Assembly: GCF_026213295.1 (NCBI RefSeq)
Contig: NC_079414.1
Span: 10,025,075-10,089,074, forward strand
DNA length: 64,000 bases
Direction of reading: 5' to 3'
DNA from: Gadus chalcogrammus
Taxonomy: Eukaryota; Chordata; Actinopteri; Gadiformes; Gadidae
Under the pieces are notes generated by a model. The model saw nothing but the letters and a program-made list of their open reading frames with translations. It was not told the origin of the DNA and made no database searches. Made by a program: the position numbers and the translations under genes. The first letter of the stretch is position 1; each line of letters begins with the position of its first letter. Below, piece by piece: positions 36,701 to 58,334 of the stretch.

Positions 36701-38921
36701 TCCTACTACTTTAGTTTCATAGACACTGAAAGATGAATACGATACTTCCTTTGCCATATAAAATAACTCAAAACATAAATACATGACTGCTATAACCCAA
36801 GAGGAAGAGAAAAAGAGGGTTTATGTTTAGGTCTGGTATTGATGACGGGTCAGAATATGAGCTGCCGAGTGTATCTGGGTTTGATGTAATTTATGACCTC
36901 CACCATTAGGTGGGTTCCAGAGTCGGCCAGATGGCTCATAGCCAATGGAAAGCTGGCGCAAGCTCAGACGACTTTGCGTCTTTGTGCCAAGATGAATCAA
37001 ACCGAGGAATTTGCAGAGACACTAACACCCGAGGTTAGTGTTTCAAAAACACCAGGGCCACTGCCATTGTTGATCATCTACTCACACAGTGACTCCTTGG
37101 CCACCAGAGAAACATATTCAGGACATGCAGAAGGCCGGAGGTTCCAAAACGCTTAAAACAAATTCAATGTCCCCAAACAAACTAGCTAGAGCCCCCAAAT
37201 GATGCACAGATGAAGTAAACCATCAGTACTAACATTGTGCAAAAGCATACTACTTTTCCTGCTTAGGAGAGAGCTTAACAAGGCTTCATGTGCAGGCTAT
37301 TCTGTAGCATTTATCTTTATGAAAAACGGTTGTACTTCTGCACATTGTAAGCAACGTCCTTATGGGAGGCTTTGTCTGTGCAAAATGTTTGGTTCTAGCA
37401 GTTTGTTCACATAGACTATATAGCAAAACCTTGATTGGCGTCATATTGTTAAGCGTTTTAGAACCTCCCAGAAGGACACATACAAGCCCTTTTTCTCATC
37501 TCACATATCTCATGTTGTGCTGTGTTGTTGGCCTGGCTACTGGATCTTAACACAGGGATGTGAATGTGTGTTGTGTTTAGGCCCTGTCTCTGGTCATTAA
37601 GAATGAGAAAAAAGACAGAGTCTACACATATCTGGACCTTGTGCGGACCCCCGTGATAAGGCTTCTGGCCCTACGGACAGCCATTGTGTGGTCTGCATTC
37701 TCATCCTGATTACCCAAATATCATTTCAATATTTTATTTATATAGCACTTTTCAAGACGCTCAAAGACAAATAAGCAGTATATAAATGAAATGATTATTA
37801 TTGTAATGCATTATCTTTTTTTATTGTATGTGCATATTTCAGTGGTTTATTCGTTTAAGCCTATTCCTTTTATGACTGATCTGTTATGTTAATCTTTTGA
37901 TTTTCTAGGTTTTCTGTGGCCTGTTGCTTCTACGGCATCAGTTTTGATATCGGTGGCTTTGGACTCAACATCTACTTGACCCAATTAACCTTTGGCCTTA
38001 TTGAAATACCTGCCAAATTCATCGTTTACTACCTGCTGGATAAGATAGGCAGACGAAAGACGTTGGGAGGGGCACTGTCCTTCGTTGGGATTTGTATCCT
38101 AATCAATATTTTCATACCAAGAGGTATGGTTTCACCTGATTGTAGACACTCTAAACCAATTGTATGTATACACAACCTAGGCCTAGTTGTGTTCCAGTAT
38201 GAGTTGGTTAAATGTCCTACTAAATAGGAATATTTGCCCCGACCAACCTTCTAATTCTCGAAACTATTAACCTTTTTTCTTCTCAGAAATGGCAACCCTC
38301 AGGACGGTGGTAGCCGTCCTGGGAAAGGGCTTTTCGTCCGCATCATTTACCACCATTGTGCTGTATACCTCAGAGCTGTACCCCACAGTAGTAAGGTATA
38401 TACAGGCCCGTCTACCATAAAATGTACATTCCACCAACAGATACAATTATGCAATATGAAGTAATGGGCAAATTAAACAAAAATGAAGCAAAATATAACT
38501 TTCAGCTAATTAAATATATAGAACTAGGTTGCTTCCATTATTAAGAATTATTGTCAGTTCTATATGGAGATTTTACCTAAAATGTTAAATATGGCTAGCC
38601 TTCATGCGTTACCACTGAAGTAAGCCTTCGTTCTCACCAATGGAAATACGCTTACATCTTTGCAGGCAGAACGGTATGGGCTTCAACTCGGCCATTTCTC
38701 GCACTGCGGTGGCCGTCACGCCAATAATCCTGATGCTGGACGACGTGTGGGAGAGCCTGCCCAAGGTCATTTTCAGCTCCTTGGCCGTCGTCGGGTCGGT
38801 GGTAGCCTGGACGCTTCCAGAGACACGTGACCGGTGCCTTCCAGAAACCATTGACGACATCGAAAATCGCAGAAGTGGCGAGAAATTGTTGCTCCCTAGT
38901 AAGCAATGCTTGGCAAACTAG
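33743..38921 (+). CDS. slc22a7: SLC22A7-like organic anion transporter, copy 2
   Basis: Nine exons: 33743-34126, 34359-34462, 34793-34947, 35890-36058, 36910-37033, 37581-37690, 37909-38123, 38287-38395 and 38666-38921; 1626 nt, 541 residues, no frame break. The first eight exons have exactly the same lengths as in copy 1 (384, 104, 155, 169, 124, 110, 215, 109). Blocks: [84 protein letters not shown] and [17 protein letters not shown]. The last exon reads straight through to its own stop, so the C-terminus ([15 protein letters not shown]) differs from copy 1. The exon 6 donor (GTG/gtctgc) is weak. Intron 3 carries the nested MITE/hAT pair, intron 2 a SINE. A polyadenylation signal follows at 38963. 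Confidence 0.93.
34620..34720 (+). mobile_element. tRNA-derived SINE 3' portion in slc22a7 copy 2 intron 2
   Basis: GGGTTCAAACCTACAGTCTC, then AAGCATCCTTGAGCAACGTGCCCTTAACGC and the tail GTCTGGATAAAAGCAGCTTCTAAA. The TTGAGCAA and GGATAAAAGC blocks are shared with the copy at 63455 and, reversed, with those at 16370 and 48290. The element is truncated at its 5' end. Confidence 0.7.
35025..35057. repeat. Perfect 15-bp hairpin in slc22a7 copy 2 intron 3
   Basis: GCGCGTTGTGTTACC and its exact reverse complement are separated by GTA. It lies about 30 bases before the split MITE. Confidence 0.9.
35090..35671. mobile_element. Foldback MITE, copy 3, split by a hAT insertion
   Basis: The left piece (ACCACCAGGTGTGA... 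ACCCAGATGTATGATTAG) and the right piece (GATTAGATAGACCAGCCTAC... ACTGGTGGTAT) line up with the two halves of the intact copies at 30805 and 46740. The sequence between them is a separate element at 35185-35595, so the MITE was here first. Confidence 0.8.
35185..35595 (+). mobile_element. hAT-like (Charlie-type) element with transposase remnant
   Basis: The ends GGGGTGCCCAACC and GGTTGGGCACCCC are inverted over 13 bp, and GATTAG stands on both sides (35179-35184 and 35596-35601), as expected for a target duplication (hAT duplicates about 8 bp, so this one is shortened or imprecise). Inside, at about 35359, an ATG opens [20 protein letters not shown] and stops; this is the N-terminal motif of hAT/ZBED-type transposases. 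A deletion derivative. Confidence 0.75.
37730..37815 (+). mobile_element. LINE-type 3' tail in slc22a7 copy 2 intron 6
   Basis: ATTTATATAGCACTTTTCAAG, GCTCAAAGACA and AGTATATAAATGAAATGATTATTATTG. This is the same sort of tail as at 4225 and 51940. Confidence 0.55.
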
Positions 38922-38962
38922 GAATTAGCCTCATGTACAGATTGTTTTATTATTGAATGTAA

Positions 38963-38968
38963 AATAAA
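38963..38968 (+). terminator. slc22a7: Polyadenylation signal of slc22a7 copy 2
   Basis: AATAAA about 42 bases past the stop codon, followed by a second AATAAA. No equally close signal was seen after copy 1. Confidence 0.65.
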
Positions 38969-39040
38969 TAAAAATTAGCGTTGTTATTCGTATTCGTTCA
39001 TGAAACCAGCTCCAATTATTTTAACATGTCAATTTAACAT

Positions 39041-39366
39041 AGTGGCTATTCGTACGGCGACCGCAAGAATAGCAATTAGGCTATTCGTACGGCGCGCCGT
39101 AAAAATACTGCATTAGTCTATTTTCACGGCAGGTTATGGTTAGGGTTATTACTATAATTAATTACTATAATTACGGTCAGCCCGGTTAGGGTTAGGGTAA
39201 TTCTACTTGCTGTAGTTTGGTCTGGCTTTGCGAGACTAGGGTTAGGGTAGTCTCGCAAAGCCAGACCAAACTACAGCAAGTAGGGTAGGGTTATGGTTAG
39301 CGCCGAGCAGACTGATAGGTCAAGTGCGGTCACGTGACAAGCTCGGTCGCCGTACGAATAGCCACT
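39041..39366. mobile_element. MITE with 23-bp terminal inverted repeats and an inner hairpin
   Basis: AGTGGCTATTCGTACGGCGA-CCG at 39041-39063 is perfectly inverted at 39344-39366. Inside, 39203-39238 and 39248-39283 are a perfect 36-bp inverted repeat around the loop GGGTTAGGG. The motif CTATTCGTACGGCG occurs once more inside, near 39080. No clear target duplication and no coding capacity. Confidence 0.85.
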
Positions 39367-39369
39367 GCC

Positions 39370-40480
39370 AAAATTTAAAGCGACAATTTAAATAATTGCC
39401 CTTTAACATTATATTTTACATTAATGGTACGCGAATTAACAATAAGTTACATTACTAAATGCAGTAATAAGCATTATTATATGCCATTAGAATAGGGGTT
39501 GGGGTTCACCAAACGTAATCTTTTATGGTTAGGGTTAACCCTAACCCTATGTAATAATGTATATATTTATTTAGTTAACATTAACAACCTTACCTTAGTT
39601 AACATTAACAATATAAGTAATCATGAATACCATTATGAAATGATTACTGCATTAACTAATGTTAATTGGTCATTTATGCACCCTTATTGTAAAGTTTACA
39701 TTTTTATGTAGGCCTAAAACGAATAACGAAATTACTGGAAGCTTAATACACTGGGGGGAAAAAATACACTATTCCAAAAAATTCACCAATCATGCACGTC
39801 TCTATTATGTCACCATGATCCCATAAACCCCATAGAAATAAATTATTGATTACCTCCCAAAATGTTCCATTTTCTATTAAGCATTTGCTTAAATCCGTGC
39901 TTGGCCAGTATGTAGATGAGGTCGTGGGACAGGGAGGTTATTCATGTACGTATGCTATACTTTTGGGTTCAAACTTAAAGGTCCCGGATACAGTGTGCGG
40001 GATAGTGGCTAATATTTGACTATTTCCCTGGGAAATGGATAGAACTGGCTTTAAATAATGTCAGGGGTTACAAGGAATCACTGGCTAAACCGAACGGAGA
40101 ATGTTCCAGACAGACAGTTTAAAACAAGCCCTGATCACAAACTGCATCGGGTCAAGAAGGCCATTTTGGCGCAATCCGTCAGTTTATGCAAACAAAATAA
40201 TTGATGCAAGCATCGGTTTTGCACAAAACATCTTTGTCGGACTGTAATACAATAGTTTCTTGATAGTGTCAGCCAAATGGATCTGAAGTCTGAGTAACCG
40301 CATAGACAGATCAAGTTAGTGAATAAATCATCCAACAGAAAGAACACGACATACAAGAAGACATGGCGGTCCAGAGTCAAGCTGTCCCTCTACTGAGCAC
40401 TTTGTTATACTCAATCAGAACCTCTTGCCCTTTATAGAGGGAAATCATTTGAAGATATGAAAAGACAGTAGGTCAAAGCT
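39370..40480. other. Intergenic region slc22a7 copy 2 - dhx15
   Basis: AT-rich DNA with short GGGTTA/TAACCC repeats near 39540 and no recognisable gene. The 3' end of dhx15 begins at about 40480. Confidence 0.55.
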
Positions 40481-40482
40481 CC

Positions 40483-40488
40483 TTTATT
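40483..40488 (-). terminator. dhx15: dhx15 polyadenylation signal
   Basis: AATAAA on the minus strand, about 240 bases past the dhx15 stop codon at 40725. It gives a 3' UTR of ordinary length. Confidence 0.65.
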
Positions 40489-40724
40489 AAAGAAACAAGG
40501 CGAATATACAGCCTTTAGATTTTATGCAATTTCCTTCAGGAAAGTGAACAACAAAGTGACGAGTTCATGATATTCCTTTTGAAAATCTTTCCGCCGGGTT
40601 GGAAATTTTATCCGACACTTACAGAATGAACCGTAGTAAAAATGAAACAACAGAATCAACTCAAATGATTAAGATACATGATACAGACGGGGAGGGTCTA
40701 AAACTGGGACGTGTCGCCTGGTGT

Positions 40725-51353
<10,629 letters not shown>

Positions 51354-51639
51354 GTCTTTATGGACAATTGTGCGATATTTCAAAACAAACTGTAGCTAGC
51401 ATCCAGCAGATAGCATCCAGAGTCACTACCTTTCCCGACAAGCTGCGCTGGATGCGCGCATGCGTGAAGAAAAACAAAACTTCCGGCGATGCGACCCGCT
51501 GTGTGGCGTTGGCTCAAGGCAACAGTGCCGAGTGTGGTTGTTGCAAAGTATATTTTTCTTATCTATGTCGGCCAAGTGTCATCTTTTATATGACTCCATA
51601 TTTTGCAGGATACCACAAGAGTTCACTCGACTCAACACA

Positions 51640-52005
51640 TAAGAACTCATGTCATCACCCCCATTCCTCCTCACGCCATCTCCGCTCTGGACAGGCCAAC
51701 CTCCTCCAGCTTCCCAGGACAAGGCTCCGAATTATGGGCGACCGCGCCTTCTGCTCAGCTGAACCCAGTCTGTGAAATGCTCTCCCTCACCATCTAAGGG
51801 CCCCACAGACTGTGGATTCTTTTAAAAAAGGCCTAAAAACCCATCTTTTTAGAAAATCCTTTGGCTAAACTGCTATTTATTTAAGTTTTTGTTTTTTTTT
51901 GTTGCATTTTTCTCTTTTCTTTTAATGTGCATTGTAGCACTTTGAGATCATTGAATTTATATAAAGTGCGTTATAAATAAAATGTATTATTATTATTATT
52001 ATAAG
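51640..52005 (+). mobile_element. 3' end of an L2-like LINE (reverse transcriptase C-terminus and tail)
   Basis: Up to about 51775 one frame reads LRIMGDRAFCSAEPSL; after a frame change the next reads NALPHHLRAPQTVDSFKKG and LKTHLFRKSFG, then stop. This is the well-known C-terminus of fish non-LTR reverse transcriptase ORFs. The 3' UTR follows with GCACTTTGAGATCATTGAAT, TATAAAGTGCGTTATAAATA and an ATT microsatellite at the end. The copy is 5'-truncated and frameshifted. Confidence 0.8.
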
Positions 52006-52139
52006 ATTCAAATCAACAATCAGATTACAAAGGGCAAAACACAAAAACGTTTTGTTTGTTGCTTACCAATCAGATCACTCGAAATAAATGGAATTTTTTC
52101 GGCCAATGAGATTGCTCGATATAAATGTTGCTTTTTGAC

Positions 52140-52930
52140 CAAAAATATTTATTATAATAATATATATATATATAAATATTATACATTATATATAATATAT
52201 ATAATTATATCATATATAATTATATAAAATGATATATTGTATATAATTCAAACCCTGTTTGACCACCCTTAATGATTTCAAATAACTTGTTTCATTTTTG
52301 TGTGTACAAACCCTTTTTCCCGTTCCAATCCTGGCATCAATCCCCAATGTAAAACTTGTCAGTGTAATCAGTTGACCTGACCGAATGCTGGTCAACACCT
52401 TGAGCATTACAAATCCTGTTTCTTTCTTCTTCTTTGCTAATCCTTGATATTCCCTCCTGGCCTTGATGTTGAAGGCCTTTAAATACCCATCCAAGAATGG
52501 GATTGGATAATAAGCTATACATGTAATTGTTTACAGCCTGACCAGTATTGAGACCATGTAACTGCATATGTACCCAATACATATTTATTCCTAACCAGTA
52601 ATATCGATACGGGCTTTCAGTAATGTTTTTTTGCAAACGACTATAAAAGAACACATCATTACGTGTTAGGAATGATCCAATATATTTTTTGAACAATCAG
52701 ATAGCTCGAAAAAGATTTTTTTTTTTAAATATTAATTTGAATTATCTATATTATATGTTATCTATATATTGTATATTATATATAATTATATAATAAACAA
52801 TTATATATATAATTATATACAATTATATATTGTGTATAATTCAAACCCTGTTTGAATGATCGCCCTTAATGAATTGCCAAACGTTCTTTGGCAATGACTA
52901 TAAAATAACACATCATGACATGTTAAGTAT
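52140..52930. repeat. AT-rich duplicated segments
   Basis: TA-rich stretches at 52140-52245 and 52735-52840 are each followed by ATAATTCAAACCCTGTTTGA and CCCTTAATGA, so the two stretches are related copies about 590 bases apart. A third shared block, ACTATAAAA-ACACATCAT, occurs at 52640 and 52900. The family is not recognised. Confidence 0.6.
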
Positions 52931-55545
52931 GATAAAAACCTGACCGCGGTCAGTATAGTGCCATATGAGATTGAGTCTGTTCTAACCAGACTCACTACAG
53001 AACCTTCATCAGAGGATAAAGGGTCTCCTGTGTTTTCATTGGGTTAGCCTATGTATAGCTATAACAATATTACACACTTTGAAAGGCCTCAGAAAATCAT
53101 CAAATCTGTGGTTCAGGCAAAAGATCAACACCAACCGGGATTAACAAATTTGATTGCCTTACTTTAAATATGCAATCCATTAAATTGGTTTTGTTTATAA
53201 ACCTTTGTTCATACCTTGATTATAAACTACTGAATGTCAGGTTATTTCCCTCTCCATGTGAGTCAATATTGGCAAACCAATATATCTGGCAGGGCATCAT
53301 GACATGACAGATCAATTTTCTTAAATAACGGTATTAAAGCTACAACAACAGATGGGAAACTGTTGAAATAGATCAAATAAAAATAAAATAATCCACAAAA
53401 TATAACTTTATTTTGTTCATGCCAAAGGTTATTCTGTGATGTAGTAAAACACTACATTCCTGGTCTAGTCTCGTCTATCAAGCTGCATGGTGCTATTCTT
53501 CTCAAGATGCCTCCAGGAACTGGAGAACATAAATAATGTAAATCTTTGCTTCCAAATTCATGTGCATGTATTTACTTATGTGTCTGGTAACCTGCACATA
53601 TTTTGTGCATGCACGTATGATGCATATTCTTGAGGTTGATCACATTTTACGGTTGTAGGAAGCTTTAAAAGTTGAGCAAACTATTAGTGAGACATTTCAT
53701 ATGAGCAACCAGCTATTCTTTACTATTCTTACCATTTTGATGTAAAATAGATCTTTATATTCACAGTTTATACATTGCTTGTCTCTTCAGTCAATTTTTT
53801 AACAAATGTGCAAATCCTGTGTGATTAGCTGTCTTTCTTGTTTGAAGTATAGATATATTAAAAACCACATGCAGTATTGCTTAGAATTCATCATATTTTT
53901 GCTGATTCGTTTTCAGGAAGATATCAGGAAACCGACACATTTTAAAGTTTAAGACTTTTATTTTGGTCTCTAATAATTATAAACCTTCTAAGGGTAGGCC
54001 TTAAATTGTCCCACACATCCCCCTTTTGGGACTTACTTAGTCACATAAATGGGCAAAAGCTTAAATTGCTCTTGATAACATCATCAAGGTATTTTTTCCA
54101 GGACTGCTTGATAAATGATCGGTAATCACTTGCTTATCAGAAAAACATGCTATTTGTCTAAAATCTTTTATCACAGGGATTTCAACCTTTCGATCTCTTG
54201 CTGCAGGGAAGAAGCAACGTCGTATGAATAGAGCGCTCTGTTTATCGCGCTCAGGCCATCGTTGCCTTGCCTTCCTGGAGCGTCCAGGAAATGGTTGGGC
54301 TAGCCACAGGAGGGGTGATGGCGAGTTGGCAGATCCCCTCTACCCAGAACGATTCCCATTCCTTTTTCCCTGTCGTGTTACAGTTACTGTTCTCATTGAC
54401 CCTTTGACTGCACCATAGACCTTTTACCGGGAACCACATCCCTCCAGGGAAGATTATTCTCCCTATCTCACCAGAGACCATAACTATGTCCGCCTATATT
54501 GAGAATGCCCAGTTTAGGGGCGTTGTCATGCCAAATTTGTACCGGGTGCCAAATCTGTACCGGGCGCGTCATCCATACGTAATCCATTCCAAACCTGCCT
54601 GGCAACAGATGATCGCGTCAGAGCCCGAGTCACGTCACAGTGCTTAAATTTGCATACGCGATCTGATTGGGTGACGGATCCGTCGCTGCCGAAAAAGTTG
54701 ACATTTTTTCATCTTTTTGACGGAGCCGAAGGCTCCAACGCAACGGACGGATCCACAATGCATTGCGCGTCCGTCCCCATTCAAAGTCAATGGGGATCAG
54801 TCAACGGACGGAGGTAGTTGGCACGAGGCGAGGACGGACGCGCAATGCATTGTGGATCCGTCCATTCCGTTGGAGCCTTCGGCCAGAGCCCGTCTACGAA
54901 GAGCCTGGGCACTTCATATACGCCCCATTGTACCGATCTTGGTTGTAGTTCCATGAGACATCCACTGGGGGTGATCGCGGGCGAGTCCAGATTGAATGGG
55001 AGTCTATGGGGCTAGACGGCTAATTATGCCTCTTTCACCTGCTTGTCGTTGAAATATCGCAAATTTTATTGTAGATTCCGCAAATTCAATATAGATTATT
55101 GTTCAAAAGTCAAATGGGTGAGTACTTATGTCCTTTCGATTTCTTGCAGTTTGGGCCGTTGTTGGCCATACTCGCTAGCATTCTGCTAATGAATGCTGAT
55201 TGGTCAGGGACGGACTTGCGACTGATTACGACCAGAGACCCCTCTTGACGGCATCTGAAGCTGAAGCGCAATCAGAAACGTGTTAACTTCGACTTTCCGT
55301 CAAACTCAATTTTTGCGTACTGCAGGCCCGTCATTTTTTTGATAGTATGTATGGTGAAAGTAGGCTACATGGGCATAAATGCCCACACAAGAAATACATT
55401 TCTTGTGTTCAATGTTCAATGTGTTATATACATGGTAGGTAGGCCTACGGTATGACCAACTTAAATAATACAGTCAATGTCCCGCTCAATAGCATTTCAT
55501 CTGTCATTGTCTATTTTTCAAAAATAAAGATAGTTTAAAAAAGAA

Positions 55546-55982
55546 ATGCCTCGTAAATGTGCAATGATAAACTGCACTAACAGTGGAAACGGATTGTCCG
55601 TCTTTTGGTTTCCCAAGGACAGAAAAAGGTAACGTTCTTGCTTGCTCCTGTATGAATGGTCCTAGGCTACCTGAGGCTTCACCTGGTAAGGAAAGTTGCG
55701 CTGGAGCCCGGGTAATATCGCACATGGCTTATTCAAGTTGCACGCTAGACATTCTCTAAAGTATCGAGACTCAAGCACTTAACTTACCTTAACCGATTGT
55801 TCCATACAAATGATTAGTTAACGATTCAACAACTTCAACATCTGCTATTACAGTCGTTATTTTTTTGTAGGACTTGGGCTAATGACCTTGCACAGAGGGA
55901 AAACCATCTACACCACTTGTCATTGATTTCTATGCATTCCCTGATCTTTACAGATGGGTTTGTTTTAAGTCATTTAATATAA
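55546..55982 (+). pseudogene. THAP-domain remnant (two exons) inside the inverted-repeat complex
   Basis: Exon 1 (55546-55628) starts at an ATG and reads MPRKCAMINCTNSGNGLSVF, then WFPKDRK; its end AAAAG/gtaacg is a donor. Exon 2 begins after TTTTTTGTAG at 55871 and keeps the frame with TWANDLAQREN before losing similarity; the frame stops at 55982. The spacing C-x4-C, the hydrophobic-F-x-F-P step and the following W are those of a THAP zinc finger, the DNA-binding domain of P-element-, Kolobok- and THAP-type proteins. The second metal pair (C-x2-H) and everything after it are missing. It is flanked by the repeat arms, so it is probably the start of a decayed transposase. Confidence 0.6.
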
Positions 55983-56024
55983 TTGCTCTGCCCTGCAACA
56001 CATTATAAGCTACACATGTTTGTT

Positions 56025-56128
56025 AAATGAGAAATATGGTCTGGGTCACATTGAAACAGTAACAGTTGTATAATTACTGTTATACAACTGTTACTGTTTC
56101 AATGTGACCCAGACCATATTTCTCATTT
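56025..56128. repeat. Perfect 49-bp inverted repeat with 6-base loop
   Basis: 56025-56073 and 56080-56128 are exact reverse complements; the loop is TTACTG. Blocks in the arm: AAATGAGAAATATGGTCTGG, GTCACATTGAAACAGTAACA, GTTGTATAA. It lies between the THAP remnant and the right-hand repeat arm. Such a long exact palindrome is rarely stable in a genome. Confidence 0.95.
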
Positions 56129-57131
56129 TTAGCCCCACCTTTTGATAGCAACTTTCAAATTACTTGACAAAAAATTACATCGTGAGAAAAGTGGATTCTG
56201 AGGATAAAACCCCGTTGGCTCCCATTCATTCTGGACTCGCCTACGAGCGCCCCGCGTGGTCAGAGATTATTACTGCAACCAGTCCAGAAAACCGGAACTA
56301 ACCCGCGAGTGCCCATTCTCCTCATATTAGACATTCTCTGCTTCGGCTCCGTCAAAAAGTTGAAAAATGTTCAACTTTTTTGGCAGCGACGGATCCGTCA
56401 TCCAATCAGATTGCGTATGCAAATTTAAGCACTGTGACGCGACTCGGGCTCTGACGATACTGGAAAGCGGGAAAGCGGGTCATCTTGCAATGACAACGCA
56501 ACAAGCAGGAAGAAGCGGGAAGAACCCGGCTTTGTTGTTGTTAGCGGGAAGCGATTTGATTGGCTGACGGAAGCCTCTGCGCCCACTACCTCCGTCCGTT
56601 GACTGATCCCCATTGACTTTGAATGGGGACGGACGCGCAATGCATTGTGGATCCGTCCGTTCCGTTGGAGCCTTCGGCTCCGTCAAAAAGTTGAACAATT
56701 TTCAACTTTTCCGGCAGCGACGGATCCGTCATCCAATCAGATCGCGTATGCAAATTTAAGCACTGTGACGCGACTCGGGCTCTGACGATACTGGAAAGCG
56801 GGAAAGCGGGTCATCTTGCATCGCAACAAGCAGGAAGAAGCGGGAAGAACCCGGCGAAGCGATTTGATTGGCTGACAGACTACTCCCCCATCCGTCAGCC
56901 ACGCCTTCCCACGTCCGTTGACTGACGGTGCAGTGGGCACGAGGCGTTACGCCTTCATGCCCACTGCACATTTGCATACGCGATCTGATTGGATGACGGA
57001 ACCGTCGCTGCCGAAAAAGTTGAACATTTTTCAACTTTCTGACGGTGGCGAACGCTCCAACTGAACGGACGGATCCACAATGCATTGCGCGTCCGTCCCC
57101 ATTCAAAGTCAATGGGCAACGGTCAACTGAC

Positions 57132-57176
57132 GGAGGTAGTGGGCACGGGGCGTAACGCCCCGTGCCCACTACCTCC
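57132..57176. repeat. Perfect 22-bp palindrome with one-base loop
   Basis: GGAGGTAGTGGGCACGGGGC-GT and its exact reverse complement around a single A, at the outer end of the inverted-repeat complex. An imperfect extension (GTCAACTGAC/TTCAGTCAAC) lies outside it. Confidence 0.9.
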
Positions 57177-58171
57177 TTCAGTCAACGGAGGTGGGAAGGC
57201 GTTGCTAGCAACACATATTTTCTCGTGGAAAGTCTGTTTTTGTTATACGCGATTCAACAGAATAAATCCTGAGGGGTTTACCAGCGAAAGGTCAACATGC
57301 CTGTTAAGTCAACACTTCTCTTAACCGACCAAAAAAGTAGCAACACATTCTTTACTCAAATAGAGGAACATTATAATTTTGTATGGCTGATATAAATTCC
57401 CCTCTGGTTGTGTATTAGCATTTATACAGGCTCATGTGCGAAACAAATGTATTATACCTGACCAATCACATTACATTTAAGCTTAATTTGTATCATTTGT
57501 CAACATTTATCTTTGTATTATTCTTATACTTTTCATATGAGTGTTGCAGTTCATCATCATGACTGAGAAATGTTAGCATAAGATGACTAAAATGCAAATT
57601 AAACAATTTAGCCATAATATGATTAATTGACTCTGATTTTGAACAAGTTAGTAATTGTCAGACACAATTGTTATTATAATATAAATCAATTATATTAAAG
57701 TCTATCTCGTCTTTTTACCCTCATATATCATCTGAAGTCCGATTTCAGTCCCCTCTGGTGTAGTCCAGCCCTCTGTATATAGGGCCTACCTCCCTTAACC
57801 CAGTAGTTCTAACAGACACAAGAAGAGAGGATTGCACACAAAGACTCACATGCCTTTTTCATCTTCTATTTTCTTTATTTTCCCAACCCACAGTATCTTC
57901 ATTGTAGATAACAAGAATAAAAAAAATGGATCTTTGTTAATTTAATACTGAATGTTCATACTTATTTATTATATTTTTCAGGTATTGGTCTCTCGATTAG
58001 TATATCTCTAAAGGATATTATATTTATGTCTATTACTCTCGTAATCCCTGTGTTGTTTATATTATGACTTTACTAACATTACAAACAATTTTAATGATTT
58101 GTACACCAGATGAGACCAAGTTCCAAATGAAAATGACAATAACAAGGTGGATGAGGTGTAGATCAAACCTT

Positions 58172-58334
<163 letters not shown>

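Larger units (their letters stand above)
54600..57180. repeat. Complex of inverted and direct repeats (foldback-type element cluster)
   Basis: The core block (ACGGATCCGTCGCTGCCG, AAAAAGTTGA, GACGGAGCCGAAGGCTCCAACG, ACGGACGGATCCACAATGCATTG) occurs in one orientation at about 54617-54890 and 56965-57110 and inverted at 56339-56457 and 56580-56775. Direct duplicates 56386-56565 and 56718-56880 share GATACTGGAAAGCGGGAAAG. Each block has small palindromes (AAGTTGAA...TTCAACTT; TCCACAATGCATTGCGCGTCC). The left and right outer arms frame a 1.5-kb centre that carries a THAP-domain remnant, as a DNA transposon would. The family could not be named. Confidence 0.8.

Noticed and set aside
39134..39300. 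Interstitial telomere
   Set aside because: Only a few scattered GGGTTA hexamers, tied to the MITE hairpin; far too short and interrupted.
54180..54490. Possible coding stretch near 54.2-54.5 kb
   Set aside because: Frames on both strands are short, with no family motif, splice signals or neighbours that support a gene.
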